Counted from the first letter of the stretch, positions 7,642-17,120 are shown. The stretch: DNA of 64,000 nt from Pararhodonellum marinum (GCF_015354735.1 NZ_JACEFJ010000009.1:62001-126000); one strand, 5' to 3'. Program-made: numbers and translations. Notes: generated by a model from the letters alone, not told the origin.

Positions 7642-9183
7642 TCATTTCTTTTTCTTCCAATGGATGGAATACAGGTCCAACCTTCTTTGTTCAAGGTTTC
7701 TGACTGAACCTGCCTTCCTCAACTTAGTCAACAGATCAAGGTCCACGTCAGCTACGATGGTAGTCTCGGTGTTTTCTGAAGCTTCTGCGATGACATTGTC
7801 ATGGGGAAAGGAAAAATCCGAAGGGGAATAAATGGCCGCCCTTGAATGCTGTATGTCCATGTTTTCTACGCGGGGTAGGTTTCCTACAGATCCAGTGATG
7901 GCCACATAGCATTCGTTTTCTATTGCCCTCGCTTTAGCGCAGGTACTTACCCTCAGGTAAGCATTTTTAGTATCCGTCCAGAATGGGACAAAAAGAATGT
8001 CCATCTCCTGCTCGGCCAGAATTCTGCCAAGTTCGGGAAATTCCACATCATAACAAATCAAAATACCTATCTTACCCGCATCGGTTTCAAAAACCCTGAT
8101 GCCATTTCCTCCCTGAAGACCCCAATAGGATTGTTCGTCCGGGGTGATGTGAAGTTTGTACTGCTTGTCCATGGTACCGTCCCGCCGGCAGAGATAGCTC
8201 ACATTCCTGAGTTTTTTGTTGTCATATTCAGGCATACTCCCTGCAATGATGTTGACATTGTAGGACAAGGCCAATTCCTTCATCCGATTGATGATCTCTT
8301 CGGTATAGTCAGCCAAATTTCGGATGGCCTCAGAAGCATCCATATCGTTGAATTCTGCCAGCAATGGTGCATTGAAAAATTCCGGAAGCAGGCAAAAGTC
8401 GGATTTGTAACCCGACACCGTGTCCACAAAAAACTCCACCTGCTGCATCAGATCATCGATGCTGTTGAAGCGCCTCATTTTCCACTGAACCAGGCCCAGC
8501 CGGACGATGGTCTTTTTGTTACCAATGAGTTTCTCGTCCTTTTCATAATAGATATTGATCCATTCCAAGAGGGTGGCGTAGGCTCTGGAATCCGTATCTT
8601 CAGGCAGGTATTTGGTAATGACTTTTCGAACGTGGAATTCATTGGCCAGCTGAAAGGAAAGAACAGGGTCATATATTTCCTTGCTTTTGACCTGATCAAT
8701 GTATTTCCTAGGGGTCATTTGGTCCGCAAAGTTGGTATATCCCGGTATCCTTCCACCGGCTATGATCGACCTGAGATTAAGGTTCTCGCAAAGCTCTTTT
8801 CGTGCATCATACAACCTTCTGCCCAAACGCATGCCTCGGTATTCAGTATGCACAAAAACATCGGTTCCATACAAGGTATCCCCATCATCATCATGTGTAT
8901 CGAATTTCCCGTATCCTGTGATTTGATCATAGGTATGGTTATCTCCGAATTTTCCATAGTCAACAATAAGGCTCAAGGCTGCGGCGACTACTTTTCCATT
9001 ATCTTCAATACAGATCTGACCTTCAGGAAAAGCCTTGATCTGATTCTTCAATTCTTCTTTGGTCCAGGCACCACCAGGTTCCTTATAGATAGAAACCATG
9101 ATTTCCCTGATGTCATTGTAATCTGATAATTTTATGTTCCGTAACTTCAGTCTGTGCTCAAGTTCTTCCTTTTGTTTACTCAT
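7642..9183 (-). CDS. Bifunctional GNAT acetyltransferase / carbon-nitrogen hydrolase
   Basis: 513 residues. Residues 12 to about 215 form a GNAT fold with the acetyl-CoA loop RGMRLGRRLY (about 116-125). Residues 225-513 form a nitrilase-superfamily domain with the Glu-Lys-Cys triad Glu268 (LLPEFF), Lys343 (YKLHITPDE) and Cys377 (ILICYDVEFPE). The fusion is a recognised family, but its substrate is not established; amidase or N-carbamoyl hydrolysis combined with N-acyl transfer is plausible. Cytoplasmic, with no signal. It is the first gene of a probable operon with kdsC, an unexpected partner for Kdo synthesis. A -7 promoter box lies only 4 bp upstream of its ATG. Confidence 0.85.
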   Translation of the reverse strand: MSKQKEELEHRLKLRNIKLSDYNDIREIMVSIYKEPGGAWTKEELKNQIKAFPEGQICIEDNGKVVAAALSLIVDYGKFGDNHTYDQITGYGKFDTHDDDGDTLYGTDVFVHTEYRGMRLGRRLYDARKELCENLNLRSIIAGGRIPGYTNFADQMTPRKYIDQVKSKEIYDPVLSFQLANEFHVRKVITKYLPEDTDSRAYATLLEWINIYYEKDEKLIGNKKTIVRLGLVQWKMRRFNSIDDLMQQVEFFVDTVSGYKSDFCLLPEFFNAPLLAEFNDMDASEAIRNLADYTEEIINRMKELALSYNVNIIAGSMPEYDNKKLRNVSYLCRRDGTMDKQYKLHITPDEQSYWGLQGGNGIRVFETDAGKIGILICYDVEFPELGRILAEQEMDILFVPFWTDTKNAYLRVSTCAKARAIENECYVAITGSVGNLPRVENMDIQHSRAAIYSPSDFSFPHDNVIAEASENTETTIVADVDLDLLTKLRKAGSVRNLEQRRLDLYSIHWKKKK

Positions 9184-9187
9184 GATT

Positions 9188-9216
9188 CAAAAATAATTAA
9201 TTATACCTGACTAAAA
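9188..9216 (-). promoter_or_regulatory. Candidate promoter of GNAT/nitrilase-kdsC unit
   Basis: Minus-strand TATTTTTG (9195-9188) matches the Bacteroidota -7 consensus TAnnTTTG. A TTTT stretch (9216-9213) sits 17 bp upstream, where TTTG is expected. Transcription would begin at or within a few bases of the ATG at 9183, implying a leaderless mRNA. Confidence 0.4.
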
Positions 9217-9389
9217 TAGTTGTGTATCAAAATATGTTCTTGACGAAACTTTATTTCGAATCGGCTGTTGGACCAAAGAGAAATGAAATTATTGTATCGA
9301 AAAAATATTTATTAACTTGAAAACATCAATACCTCAAAGGAAATTCCGTTTCTTCAGGAATAGATAGATGGTTTAAACTTAAAAAACAA

Positions 9390-10262
9390 ATGGGAAAGTT
9401 TCTGGACTTGTTCAATGATTTCATGTCGATCAAGTTGTTCACAGTTTCCGATCACAGTTTAACGATCGGACTGATAGTCACTTTGGTCGTTTCTGTAACG
9501 CTTTTATTGATTGTAGCAGAATGGGTTAGAAAATTACTGGTGAACAAGGTATTGTCCAAATACCAAATTGATATGGGGACCCGTCAGGCGGTGGGAACGC
9601 TGATTAAATATGTTTTGATTCTGGCTGGTATGTTCAGTATCCTTCAGACCAATGGCATTGATTTAAGTGCTTTTGGGATTCTGGCAGGGGCCTTGGGTGT
9701 TGGTATTGGTTTTGGACTTCAAAACATCACCAACAACTTCATCAGCGGATTAATTATTCTTTTTGAACAACCTATTAAAGTGGGTGACCGGATTGAGGTG
9801 GGTGGGATCAATGGGGATGTGATTAAAATTTCTGCAAGATCTACCATGGTGGTCACCAATGACAACATCACCATTATCGTTCCCAACAGTCAGTTCATTG
9901 ACAGTCAGGTGATCAATTGGTCCCATAACGATCGAAACATTCGCTTCAATTTCCCCATTGGTGTTTCCTACAAAGAGGATCCCGCAAAAGTAAAGAAAAT
10001 CGTTGTAGACGCGGCTTTGGAAAATGATGGTGTACTTAAAAAACCAGCACCTGATCTGCTTTTCAGAGGTTATGGAGACAACAGTATCGATTTTGACTTG
10101 AGGGTTTGGACTTCAGAATACACCAACAAACCAAAAGTTTTACAAAGCCAATTGTATTACGAAATATTCAAGAGGTTCAACGAAGCAGGAATAGAGATTC
10201 CTTTTCCTCAGCGGGATTTGCACTTGAAAAGTGGCTTTTTTAAAAAGGAAATTGAAGAATAA
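9390..10262 (+). CDS. Small-conductance mechanosensitive channel (MscS family)
   Basis: 290 residues. Three hydrophobic segments are visible: about 23-45, 65-88 and the pore helix about 90-117. The pore helix carries the Gly/Ala-rich sequence GILAGALGVGIGFGLQNITN, followed by FEQPIKVGDRIEVGG, the start of the cytoplasmic beta domain. The C-terminal part (IPFPQRDLHL) is the usual MscS ending. The length matches E. coli MscS. It releases solutes on hypo-osmotic shock at the inner membrane. Divergent from the GNAT/nitrilase operon; a DUF6089 barrel gene follows after 85 bp with its own candidate promoter. Confidence 0.9.
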   Translation: MGKFLDLFNDFMSIKLFTVSDHSLTIGLIVTLVVSVTLLLIVAEWVRKLLVNKVLSKYQIDMGTRQAVGTLIKYVLILAGMFSILQTNGIDLSAFGILAGALGVGIGFGLQNITNNFISGLIILFEQPIKVGDRIEVGGINGDVIKISARSTMVVTNDNITIIVPNSQFIDSQVINWSHNDRNIRFNFPIGVSYKEDPAKVKKIVVDAALENDGVLKKPAPDLLFRGYGDNSIDFDLRVWTSEYTNKPKVLQSQLYYEIFKRFNEAGIEIPFPQRDLHLKSGFFKKEIEE

Positions 10263-10285
10263 TTTTATTTTTTGCATTTAAATAA

Positions 10286-10293
10286 TATTTTTG
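10286..10293 (+). promoter_or_regulatory. Candidate -7 promoter box of DUF6089 gene
   Basis: TATTTTTG is a perfect match to TAnnTTTG, 54 bp before the ATG at 10348. A T-rich stretch about 19 bp upstream (TTTT at 10263-10266) may serve as the -33 element. Confidence 0.35.
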
Positions 10294-10347
10294 TTTCAGC
10301 TCTAGGTGTGGAAACATCGTAACCTACGGTTTTTCAGTAACTTACTA

Positions 10348-11280
10348 ATGAAAAAAATAACTTTTATTCTTTTTTTTGTACTACTTTTTATCGGGGAGAT
10401 TTATTCCCAAAGCTTGTATCGCTTCCGATTTGAAGAACCTTGGTCTATAGCCCTAAGTGCCGGTGCTACCCAATATTTTGGAGAGCTATATTCTTTCTGG
10501 AAATACGATGAAGGCATACAGCCTGATTACAACATTCAGTTGACTGGAAGATATACCTATGGTACCAGATTAAAAGTCAGGTCTGATTTTACTTACTACC
10601 AAATTTCGGGTCAGGATCCTAAGGCGGATCCAGTGAGTTACAGGCCTCCAAGAAACCTTCATTTCAGAGCAAGAAACTTCGAGTTGTCACTCATCAATGA
10701 ATATTACTTGAAACCCGTTAAATTATATAATCTCAACAGACATTTTTTCAATCCTTACATATTTGTCGGGGTAGGTCTATCTACCAATAACCCCAAGGCT
10801 AGATTGAGGGGAGAGTGGGTTCCTCTTCGCCCTTTACAGATCGAAGAACAGAATTACAAAGGCATTGTTGTGGTTTTTCCGATGGGTTTAGGGTTTAAAT
10901 ACAAGGCTAATCCTTACATGGATGTATTCCTGGAGGGAAATTACCGATTTACCCTTACCGATTATCTGGATGACATCAGTGCATTTAATGTCAGTGAGTT
11001 TTATGAAAACTTGATTGCTGATTACGGGGTAGCAGGAGAGGGGCCTAATCCTGATAGACTGAGGCTAGCTATCAGGAATCCTGACTATGTACTGGAAAAC
11101 GGTGAACCCAATGTGGATAAAATACTCCAAAGTAACGGGAGAGTGCGTAGAGGCAGTGGTTTGGAAAATAGGTATGATGGGTTTCTCACGATCAATTTTG
11201 GGGTGGAAATTTATTTGGCCCAAGATGTTTGGGACAATTGGATTTTTAGAAACAGAGGAAGAAGCTACCGTTTTTGGTAA
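10348..11280 (+). CDS. DUF6089 outer-membrane beta-barrel protein (PorG-like)
   Basis: 310 residues from ATG at 10348, which opens a signal peptide (MKKITFILFFVLLFIGEIYSQ); the frame is open from 10306. After the signal there are repeated amphipathic strands ending in aromatic residues, the LSAGATQYFGELYSF motif, a conserved PYIFVGVGL strand and a C-terminal strand ending RGRSYRFW. This pattern fits DUF6089, a Bacteroidota barrel family that includes type IX secretion component PorG. Whether this paralogue belongs to type IX secretion cannot be read from sequence. No other por/gld gene is adjacent. Confidence 0.75.
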   Translation: MKKITFILFFVLLFIGEIYSQSLYRFRFEEPWSIALSAGATQYFGELYSFWKYDEGIQPDYNIQLTGRYTYGTRLKVRSDFTYYQISGQDPKADPVSYRPPRNLHFRARNFELSLINEYYLKPVKLYNLNRHFFNPYIFVGVGLSTNNPKARLRGEWVPLRPLQIEEQNYKGIVVVFPMGLGFKYKANPYMDVFLEGNYRFTLTDYLDDISAFNVSEFYENLIADYGVAGEGPNPDRLRLAIRNPDYVLENGEPNVDKILQSNGRVRRGSGLENRYDGFLTINFGVEIYLAQDVWDNWIFRNRGRSYRFW

Positions 11281-11417
11281 ATCATTCCTGTTTTTCACTA
11301 TTCCGATTTAGCTTTATAAGCATTTTAAGCTTTTTGATCCAGCTTTTGCTTATTGTTTCAATTGTTTTCTTTTTGATCAAAATTCTGCCTATTTTGGACA
11401 GTCTTTAAAGATTATCC

Positions 11418-11879
11418 ATGACTTGGTTTCTATTGATCAGTTTACTAACGATAGGTTTGATACTTGTTCTGGTAGAGATTTTGTTTGTTCCAGGAACAAC
11501 TATTGTTGGAATTTTGGGTTTATTGGTATCGGCAGCGGGTATCTATTACGGCTTCATGGTTTTTGAGGCATCTACAGCGTGGACCATTTTAGGCTTGATG
11601 GTATTGGCCCACACAGGCTTATTGGTTTATGGCTTTTCTTCCGGCGTTTGGACCCGTTTTGCCCTCAAGGAAACCATGAGTAGCCGTAGCCATGATGACC
11701 GATTATTGGGGCTTGAGGTGGGGATGAAAGGCAAAGCCATATCAGACATCAAACCCTTCGGAAAGGCTGAATTTGGAGACATTATATATGAGGTGAAATC
11801 CGAATCCGGTTTTGTCCGGAACGGTACAGCTGTTATTATACATCGATTGGAAAACAATAAAATCATCATAAAAAGTTAA
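11418..11879 (+). CDS. NfeD-like membrane protein
   Basis: 153 residues. Three hydrophobic helices at about 3-28, 30-50 and 53-76 are followed by a soluble OB-fold-like tail (about 90-153) with GLEVGMKGKAISDIKPFGKAEF, the typical NfeD C-terminal domain signature region. NfeD proteins pair with flotillin/stomatin-type proteins in membrane microdomains. That pairing holds here: floA begins 3 bp after this stop. It is the short form without the N-terminal ClpP-like protease. Confidence 0.85.
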   Translation: MTWFLLISLLTIGLILVLVEILFVPGTTIVGILGLLVSAAGIYYGFMVFEASTAWTILGLMVLAHTGLLVYGFSSGVWTRFALKETMSSRSHDDRLLGLEVGMKGKAISDIKPFGKAEFGDIIYEVKSESGFVRNGTAVIIHRLENNKIIIKS

Positions 11880-11882
11880 ACT

Positions 11883-12878
11883 ATGGATCTTGGCAATACC
11901 ACCTTTGTGCTGTTTGCGGCCTTTGCGGCCCTCATACTGCTCTTTATTTTTCTCTATTTTGTACCGGTCAATCTTTGGATCACGGCCATCTTTTCCAATG
12001 TAAAGGTGGGTATCGGAGAGCTGATCGGGATGAGAATCCGAAAGGTACCGCCCAGTGTCATTGTAAATTCTCTGATTACGGCCACAAAGGCTGGTCTCAA
12101 CCTGACTACGAATGACCTTGAAACCCATTACCTCGCCGGGGGTAATGTGCCCAATGTCATCCGGGCATTGATCTCTGCGGACAAAGCCAACATCAGCCTG
12201 AGTTTCAAACAGGCCACTGCCATAGATTTGGCAGGTAGGGATGTATTTGAAGCCGTGCAGATTTCAGTAAACCCAAAAGTAATCAATACACCGAATGTTG
12301 CCGCAGTGGCTGCTGACGGGATTCAGCTGATAGCCAAAGCCAGGGTAACAGTGAGAGCTAACATCGCCCAGCTTGTTGGTGGTGCCGGAGAAGAAACTAT
12401 CTTGGCCAGAGTAGGAGAAGGCATCGTGACTTCCATAGGTTCTGCCCATAATCACAAGAGTGTATTGGAAAACCCGGACAAAATCTCCAAACTGGTTTTG
12501 GAAAGAGGACTGGATGCCGGGACAGCCTTTGAGATCCTTTCCATTGACATTGCCGACATCGACGTGGGAACCAATATCGGTGCCAAGTTACAGATCGACC
12601 AAGCCTCTGCAGACCTTAAAGTCGCCGAGGCCAAAGCCGAAGAACGAAGGGCCATGGCTGTTGCCTTGGAGCAGGAGATGCGGGCAAGGAATGTAGAAAT
12701 GCGTGCCAAGGTAATCGAAGCCGAGGCAGAGGTACCCAAAGCCTTAGCAGAAGCCTTCCGCTCTGGAAACCTAGGGGTAATGGACTATTACCGCATGGAA
12801 AATATCAAATCTGACACGGATATGCGGGATTCCATTGCCACTTCCGACTCTGGAAAATCCAAAGGAGATAAGAAGTAA
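11883..12878 (+). CDS. floA: Flotillin-like protein FloA
   Basis: 331 residues. An N-terminal membrane hairpin (about 7-40) is followed by a band-7/SPFH domain with [34 protein letters not shown] and [12 protein letters not shown] long Ala/Glu-rich coiled coil follows (about 240-300; [20 protein letters not shown]). This is the FloA (YqfA) family, which organises functional membrane microdomains. It is translated together with the upstream NfeD-like gene (3-bp gap) and the pair is closed by a clear terminator. Confidence 0.95.
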   Translation: MDLGNTTFVLFAAFAALILLFIFLYFVPVNLWITAIFSNVKVGIGELIGMRIRKVPPSVIVNSLITATKAGLNLTTNDLETHYLAGGNVPNVIRALISADKANISLSFKQATAIDLAGRDVFEAVQISVNPKVINTPNVAAVAADGIQLIAKARVTVRANIAQLVGGAGEETILARVGEGIVTSIGSAHNHKSVLENPDKISKLVLERGLDAGTAFEILSIDIADIDVGTNIGAKLQIDQASADLKVAEAKAEERRAMAVALEQEMRARNVEMRAKVIEAEAEVPKALAEAFRSGNLGVMDYYRMENIKSDTDMRDSIATSDSGKSKGDKK

Positions 12879-12886
12879 AAGTTAAA

Positions 12887-12917
12887 AGCCATAACGATCG
12901 GAGTTATGGCTTTTTTA
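12887..12917 (+). terminator. Terminator of nfeD-floA operon
   Basis: Perfect 9-bp stem AGCCATAAC (12887-12895) with GTTATGGCT (12903-12911), 7-nt loop, then a run of T. It lies 9 bp after the floA stop. Confidence 0.85.
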
Positions 12918-12940
12918 ATCTAAAAATTCTTATTCTATAA

Positions 12941-13240
12941 ATGACCCCACCCTTTGATTTTTACGAGATTGTTGTCATCAAGAGCAATGTATTGACTCGA
13001 AAACATAAAATCTCTGGAATGAGGTCTTGTATTTTAGGGAAGGCCTCAGATAATTATGAAAATTGGTTTTACACTGTTTGGCTATTCGAAAATGAGAAAA
13101 GCTGGGATTTACCATCCACTTGTTTAGAAAAAACAGGTGATTTTATGAAAAGAGAAGATTTTTATGATGGTACAATAATTAAAGTAAAAGTCGATCCGGA
13201 AAGCGGAGAAGGAGAAATAATGAACCCTAATTTGCTTTAA
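12941..13240 (+). CDS. Imm31-like putative immunity protein
   Basis: 99 residues, no signal. It begins FYEIVVIKSN, has a central GMRSCILGKASDN strand pair, then WFYTVWLFENEKSWDLPSTCLEKTG and FYDGTIIKVKV. This arrangement resembles the Imm31 family of polymorphic-toxin immunity proteins. If correct, it would neutralise a contact-dependent or secreted toxin in the cytoplasm. No toxin gene is within the window, so it is an orphan: either a guard against neighbours or a domain-level paralogue. It sits between the floA terminator and a convergent WG-repeat gene. Family assignment is by pattern memory only. Confidence 0.6.
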   Translation: MTPPFDFYEIVVIKSNVLTRKHKISGMRSCILGKASDNYENWFYTVWLFENEKSWDLPSTCLEKTGDFMKREDFYDGTIIKVKVDPESGEGEIMNPNLL

Positions 13241-13267
13241 AAAGAACAATTGTAAATGAAATACCGA

Positions 13268-14830
13268 TTATTTCCTTGATTTTTTCTCCGGAAGTACTAC
13301 TACTGGCTTATTCACAAGATGCATTTCCGTTTCAGCCAAAACCTTTTTGTTGGTTTCGTCGATGTAGATTTTTTTGTAATAAACGGGAAGATTTACTTCT
13401 CCAGAATCTGCAAGAATACCAAAGCGGTCCTGCATTCTAACCAATATTTTATTTTGATCTACCCGTTGGAGAAATTCGAATTTTGGAGGTGAAATGGTCA
13501 ATCCTTCAGGGGATAGCATACCAAAGAGTCCTTCTTCTTCGGTCAGAAAGAAATCTTGGTCCTGAAGATAGATATTACTCAGATATTCATCCAATATCAG
13601 CCTCCCTGTGGGATCAGTCAAATTGTATTTGGCCCCTTGCCTTACCAAGGCGAGGCCTTTGTGAAACGGACCTGCGGCACCATGGCCAGCTGGTATGACC
13701 CATTCTCCAAGCGGATTGATGTATCCCCAGACCCCATTGGATTTGACCGCAGCCAGGTTTTCAGAAAAGACTTGGGCTGATTCAAATTGGGCTTCTATGA
13801 CCCAATTTCCCGATTTATCCAGATAACCGAATTGTCCTAATTTTTCAGCAGGATAGAGGCCATTTTTGCCTGGATAGATCCGGTCTACACCTTTCACAGG
13901 CGCCACTTCCCATTTGCCTTGTTTGTTCAGCAGACCTACTTTGTTTTCTCTGGCATGGACCAGAAAATGGTCTTCACCCATCTTATTGACTGATTCCATA
14001 CCTGCCATGTCCAGAAGTATTCCATCCTGTTTCATGATACGCCTCAACTTACCGTGGATGTACTCGAGAATGAGTCCCTCTTCTACAGTGATTTTATGGT
14101 AACTGGTGTAGCTGATGTGCGCCAAATCATTGTTGGCCTTGATTAACATGTGTTGCCTGCCATCATAGGCATAAAAATAATTGCCTCCCAAGGATTCTAA
14201 ATGGTCTAAGATAGGATCCATGATATACTTTCCATATCGATTGATGATCCCATACCCACTGGATTCCTTGGCAATAATAAAACTTTCATTGGCTACTTGA
14301 AGTAGCTCAAAGCCTTGATCCAACTTAGAGGAAGGCAAAAAGAAGACCGTGTCCTTAAGTCCAATCACATGACCGTTTGGGGCAAAATAAGCAGCCGTGA
14401 ATTTTCCCAAGGTAGCGATGGATCTATTGCTGTGCTGGTACAGTTGAAATTGTCCCTCTTTTTCTACAAGGATCTGATGGTTGAGGACCTCAATTTGATC
14501 GAACTCTGTGGAAAAAATCTCCTCGCCATACTCATGGTACACCCCCATTTTTTGGTCATCGCTTTTGGTAATGATCCATGGGGAGAGGTACTGGTATATT
14601 TCCTCCCCTTTCAAAGATAGAAAAGGTTTGTAGCTTTGGTTCAGCAATTTCAGCTGTTTGTCAGTCTTGCTGACCCTCACCGCCTCACCTAGCAAGGTAA
14701 ACTCTTGATTGTTGAGTCTTTGGACCAAATTGAAATCATAGTCAAAAACCTCCCATTGCTGAGTTTGCGCCAACAAAGGGGAAGACAATAAAAGAAAGCA
14801 AGCTGAAATTTTAAACCAAGGGGGAATCAT
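13268..14830 (-). CDS. Exported WG-repeat protein
   Basis: 520 residues with an N-terminal signal peptide (MIPPWFKISACFLLLSSPLLAQ). The body consists of beta-rich WG-like repeats, clearest between residues 300 and 430 (for example GYLDKSGNWVIEAQFE, then a repeat with WGYINPLGEWVIP), with weaker copies before and after. WG-repeat proteins are common in Bacteroidota envelopes; their role is not established. It is convergent with the Imm31-like gene and stands alone on the minus strand, about 90 bp downstream of hemA. Repeat count was estimated by eye. Confidence 0.8.
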   Translation of the reverse strand: MIPPWFKISACFLLLSSPLLAQTQQWEVFDYDFNLVQRLNNQEFTLLGEAVRVSKTDKQLKLLNQSYKPFLSLKGEEIYQYLSPWIITKSDDQKMGVYHEYGEEIFSTEFDQIEVLNHQILVEKEGQFQLYQHSNRSIATLGKFTAAYFAPNGHVIGLKDTVFFLPSSKLDQGFELLQVANESFIIAKESSGYGIINRYGKYIMDPILDHLESLGGNYFYAYDGRQHMLIKANNDLAHISYTSYHKITVEEGLILEYIHGKLRRIMKQDGILLDMAGMESVNKMGEDHFLVHARENKVGLLNKQGKWEVAPVKGVDRIYPGKNGLYPAEKLGQFGYLDKSGNWVIEAQFESAQVFSENLAAVKSNGVWGYINPLGEWVIPAGHGAAGPFHKGLALVRQGAKYNLTDPTGRLILDEYLSNIYLQDQDFFLTEEEGLFGMLSPEGLTISPPKFEFLQRVDQNKILVRMQDRFGILADSGEVNLPVYYKKIYIDETNKKVLAETEMHLVNKPVVVLPEKKSRK

Positions 14831-14918
14831 TAAGCCTAATTTTTAGAAAAGTAAAATATTTCTCCGCTATTTCAAACGAAAGGACAAAATATCGATAGAA
14901 ACGGGGTGGAGGGGAGAA

Positions 14919-16187
14919 TTATTTATTTTCTGGCTTTTTTTCCAGGTCGAAAAGATCTGTGATGAAATCGATCATTTGGTCTGCTTCATTCCTTTTGCAG
15001 GCAGCCCTCAATTGAACCACAGGTACTTTGATGATTTTCTGCATCATGCTTTTGGTGATCTTATCTATGATCGCCATGTGCTCCGGGTTTCCGTTTTTAA
15101 GATAGCGCTCCATCTCCTCAAGCCGGATTTGCTCCAAAGAATTTTTTAATTTATTGATGACAGGAGAGACCATCATTTCTTTTTTCCAGTTGTAAAATTC
15201 ACTGATGCTCTCAGCAATGATGCGTTCTACTTCCGGTACGGCTGCCATTCTTTTTTCCAAGGTTTCGGAAGCCTTGCTTCGGATGTTGTCAACATTGTAA
15301 AGCAATACCCCAGGGACATCTTCAACATCAGTCTCAATGCTTCTCGGGACCGAAAGGTCTATGAACAACTTATAGCTCGGGATGTCAAGGGATTTAACCA
15401 GTTTTTTGGTGATAAAAGGTTCTGACTTCATGATGGAGGATACCACCACATCAGCTTCCTTGATGGCCTCTATACAGTCTTCAAACGGGATCACTTCAAA
15501 ACCTAACTCAGCACCTAAAATTTGGGCTTTCTCAAAAGTCCTGTTGGTAATGGTTACTTTGGCTTCGGGAAGGTAAACCATGTTTTTGGCCACATCCTCA
15601 CCTATTTCGCCTACTCCGATCAACAAGATCCGGGGCTGATAGGTATTGGATGTCAATTCTTCTATCAATTCCACTGCGGCGTAGGACATAGACGCTGCCC
15701 CATCTCTGAAAGCAGTTTCCTGTACTACCCTTTTGTTGGTGAAAAATATGGTATGCATCAGGCGGTGAAGGAAAGGACCTGCCATATCCAAGTCTACGGA
15801 GGCCTGATAAGCCCTTTTAACCTGATTGGAGATTTGCATGTCTCCGACTACCTGGGCTTCTAGTCCCATGGCCACTTTAAACAAATGGTCAATGGACTCC
15901 TTATCCTCATGAAATATTTCAAAATACTCAAGATAACTGACCGCATCAATCAATCCTTTTTCCAGACCGATCAGCTTGATGATTTCTATGCTGAGATCCA
16001 ATTCATGAGCATAATAAACCTCAGTACGGTTGCAGGTAGAAAGAATAAGGGTATCGGTGATGCTGAAAAATTCCTTTAGCTTGAGCAACAAAGCGTGAAT
16101 TTCGGCATCATCCAATGCAATGATTTCCCGTATTTCTACAGGGGCATTTTTGTAGGATAAACTGACGGCTCGGAATTTGCTTTGCAT
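14919..16187 (-). CDS. hemA: Glutamyl-tRNA reductase
   Basis: 422 residues from ATG at 16187. The frame is open to 16211, but that would include the promoter box at 16209-16216, and MQSKFRAVSLSYKNAPV is the usual N-terminus. It reduces glutamyl-tRNA to glutamate-1-semialdehyde, the first step of C5 haem synthesis. The catalytic Cys52 is in LSTCNRTEVY, the NADPH site in GVGEIGEDVA (about 185), followed by the SRAIE-like dimerisation region. No other hem gene is adjacent. The C-terminal QLRAACKRNEADQMIDF segment matches Bacteroidota HemA. Confidence 0.95.
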   Translation of the reverse strand: MQSKFRAVSLSYKNAPVEIREIIALDDAEIHALLLKLKEFFSITDTLILSTCNRTEVYYAHELDLSIEIIKLIGLEKGLIDAVSYLEYFEIFHEDKESIDHLFKVAMGLEAQVVGDMQISNQVKRAYQASVDLDMAGPFLHRLMHTIFFTNKRVVQETAFRDGAASMSYAAVELIEELTSNTYQPRILLIGVGEIGEDVAKNMVYLPEAKVTITNRTFEKAQILGAELGFEVIPFEDCIEAIKEADVVVSSIMKSEPFITKKLVKSLDIPSYKLFIDLSVPRSIETDVEDVPGVLLYNVDNIRSKASETLEKRMAAVPEVERIIAESISEFYNWKKEMMVSPVINKLKNSLEQIRLEEMERYLKNGNPEHMAIIDKITKSMMQKIIKVPVVQLRAACKRNEADQMIDFITDLFDLEKKPENK

Positions 16188-16208
16188 TATCAACCTATAA
16201 TTTGAGAA

Positions 16209-16216
16209 CAAATTTA
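16209..16216 (-). promoter_or_regulatory. hemA -7 promoter box
   Basis: Minus-strand TAAATTTG matches TAnnTTTG exactly, 21 bp upstream of the chosen hemA ATG. A clear -33 TTTG is not seen. The position supports the 16187 start. Confidence 0.45.
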
Positions 16217-16418
16217 ATCACCAATACAATCAGAAGGAATATTTTCCTGTTTCGAAGGGTAATTTAAAATCTGTCTAAATAAGTGATGGGTTAATTTTCT
16301 CTTGATTTCTCATACAAAAATGGTAAAAATTGGAAAATAATTCCAATATGATTAATTTATGCTTCATAGAGCCTGTCTATCAGGCTGATTATTGTTTAAA
16401 TCTAACATTCACCAAGCT

Positions 16419-17120
16419 GTGAAACAGAAACTTTTTTATTTTTTTAAAAACTATTTGGGTTTTACCAAACGGGAAGCCAAGGGATTTGTGATGGTTTTAC
16501 CGGTATTGTTTGTGCTTTATGCGGTTCCGTGGGGAATTAGAAAAGCGAGCAGTTTCCAAACCGAGCAAATTAAAGAACAATACCTTGGTATAGTCCAGGA
16601 ATTGATGGCTCAGGAAGAAGCATTAACCGGTAAATCTTTAAAATCAAAAACGTCAATTGACACAACACCTCCTCAAAATGTAAATCAGCCAGAAAACTGG
16701 AAGGTCAGTCCAACTCCCCAGCAAAAGAACCTAACTTTGGCGGAGGTAGACTCCATTTCCCTTCAGGTAGTTTCCGGCATAGGGGCTACATTGGCGGGGA
16801 GGATTGTAAAATACCGGGAAAATCTCGGTGGATTTGTGCGGAAAGAGCAGTTGCTGGAAGTTTATGGTTTGGAGCAGGAGGTGGCCATGAGGGTGGTAGA
16901 TCGCTTTGCTTTTGTCCCAAGCAACATCAGTAAAATCAAAATCAACGAGTCGGAAGTAGCTGAGTTGGCCAAACATCCCTATATCACTTACGGGGAAGCC
17001 AAGGTCATCGTGGCTTACCGAAAGCAGCATGGACCATATGACCAAGCTGATGATTTGCTTAAAATCCGTATTTTGAGTGAGGATTGGGTAAACCGGTTAA
17101 AGCCATATTTGTCTTTTTAA
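16419..17120 (+). CDS. ComEA-like helix-hairpin-helix protein
   Basis: About 233 residues from a GTG at 16419. No ATG precedes the conserved N-terminus, and a TTG at 16392 is the alternative. The N-terminus (KQKLFYFFKNYLGFTKREAKG) leads into one membrane helix (VMVLPVLFVLYAVPWGI), then a linker and two HhH segments: VVSGIGATLAGRIVKYRENLG and a second with ITYGEAKVIVAYRKQHGPY. The family is exported, membrane-anchored DNA-binding protein related to ComEA. In Bacteroidota its role in DNA uptake is not shown. It is divergent from hemA and convergent with the amidohydrolase gene. Confidence 0.75.
   Translation: MKQKLFYFFKNYLGFTKREAKGFVMVLPVLFVLYAVPWGIRKASSFQTEQIKEQYLGIVQELMAQEEALTGKSLKSKTSIDTTPPQNVNQPENWKVSPTPQQKNLTLAEVDSISLQVVSGIGATLAGRIVKYRENLGGFVRKEQLLEVYGLEQEVAMRVVDRFAFVPSNISKIKINESEVAELAKHPYITYGEAKVIVAYRKQHGPYDQADDLLKIRILSEDWVNRLKPYLSF

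Noticed and set aside
8131-9126. Long plus-strand open frame (331 codons) opposite the GNAT/nitrilase gene
   Set aside because: It has no recognisable domain, runs antisense to a gene with full catalytic motifs and has the composition of a reverse-frame shadow.
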